This document shows, one piece after another, positions 44,671 through 44,689 of a stretch of 44,689 nt of DNA. Origin of the DNA: Phlegmacium glaucopus (Eukaryota; Basidiomycota; Agaricomycetes; Agaricales; Cortinariaceae); assembly GCA_015039465.1 (NCBI GenBank), contig MU130200.1:191761-236449 (forward strand), in the 5' to 3' direction. Each line of letters starts with the position of its first letter. Positions within the stretch are counted from its first letter, which is position 1. Below the pieces are notes generated by a model. The model saw only the letters and a program-made list of their open reading frames with translations. It was not told where the DNA came from and did not search any database. Position numbers and translations under genes: made by a program.

Positions 44671-44689
44671 CTACATTATCATGGATCAA

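Noticed and set aside
1..44689. CRISPR arrays, bacterial operons or phage genes
   Set aside because: The spliced genes and fungal families show eukaryotic nuclear DNA; the two tandem arrays lack spacer structure.

Overview
The window looks like nuclear DNA of a mushroom-forming basidiomycete (Agaricomycetes). Genes are broken by many short introns of about 45-65 bases, and several families are typical of that group: a DUF6535 membrane protein, a MYND/DUF4470 protein, an alcohol oxidase of the GMC family, stand-alone adenylation-thiolation-reductase enzymes, and an integrase-core-like gene. Coordinates are read from translated exons and splice signals by eye. For seven genes the exon sums could be checked and are in frame or end correctly; for the others the gene span is firmer than each internal junction.

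Layout. 224-2953 (-) alcohol oxidase; 3927-6249 (-) secreted type-B carboxylesterase/lipase; 6250-7654 a gene-free stretch with a GTTAG-rich tract and hairpins; 7655-12911 (-) DNA polymerase alpha catalytic subunit; 14134-16455 (+) MYND/DUF4470 protein; 16725-17580 (-) the C-terminal half of an MFS transporter; 17615-18238 (-) an unrecognised Ser/Thr-rich ORF; 19552-20431 (-) short-chain dehydrogenase; about 21001-21215 (+) a decayed DUF6535 fragment; 21550-24078 (-) an intact DUF6535 protein.

The centre of the window, 24.9-35.5 kb, is a candidate natural-product locus. An FAD-dependent aromatic-hydroxylase-type monooxygenase (24911-27347, -) is divergent from an NRPS-like A-T-R reductase (27886-31527, +). 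A second A-T-R reductase (32289-35543, -) converges on the first. Both reductases keep their adenylation, phosphopantetheine and reductase motifs. An aldehyde-dehydrogenase-like, tail-anchored protein (36001-37994, +) follows. It is spliced cleanly but lacks the catalytic Asn, the NAD-site Lys and the catalytic Cys, so it reads as a pseudoenzyme. A plausible joint role is acid activation and reduction to an aldehyde or alcohol plus hydroxylation of an aromatic ring; this is inference, and the product is unknown.

The right end holds an Msp1/ATAD1-like AAA+ ATPase with a long novel N-terminus (39334-42440, +), an AT-rich minisatellite with a 64-base higher-order repeat (about 42886-43335), a previously uncalled three-exon gene for an 86-residue protein (43524-43867, +), and the 3' part of an integrase-core-like gene that runs off the window (44049-44670, -).

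A recurring theme is very small exons (11, 15, 15, 18 and 20 bases), several carrying conserved or catalytic residues, and one GC-AG intron inside a core adenylation motif. These would be missed or mis-spliced by automated gene calling.
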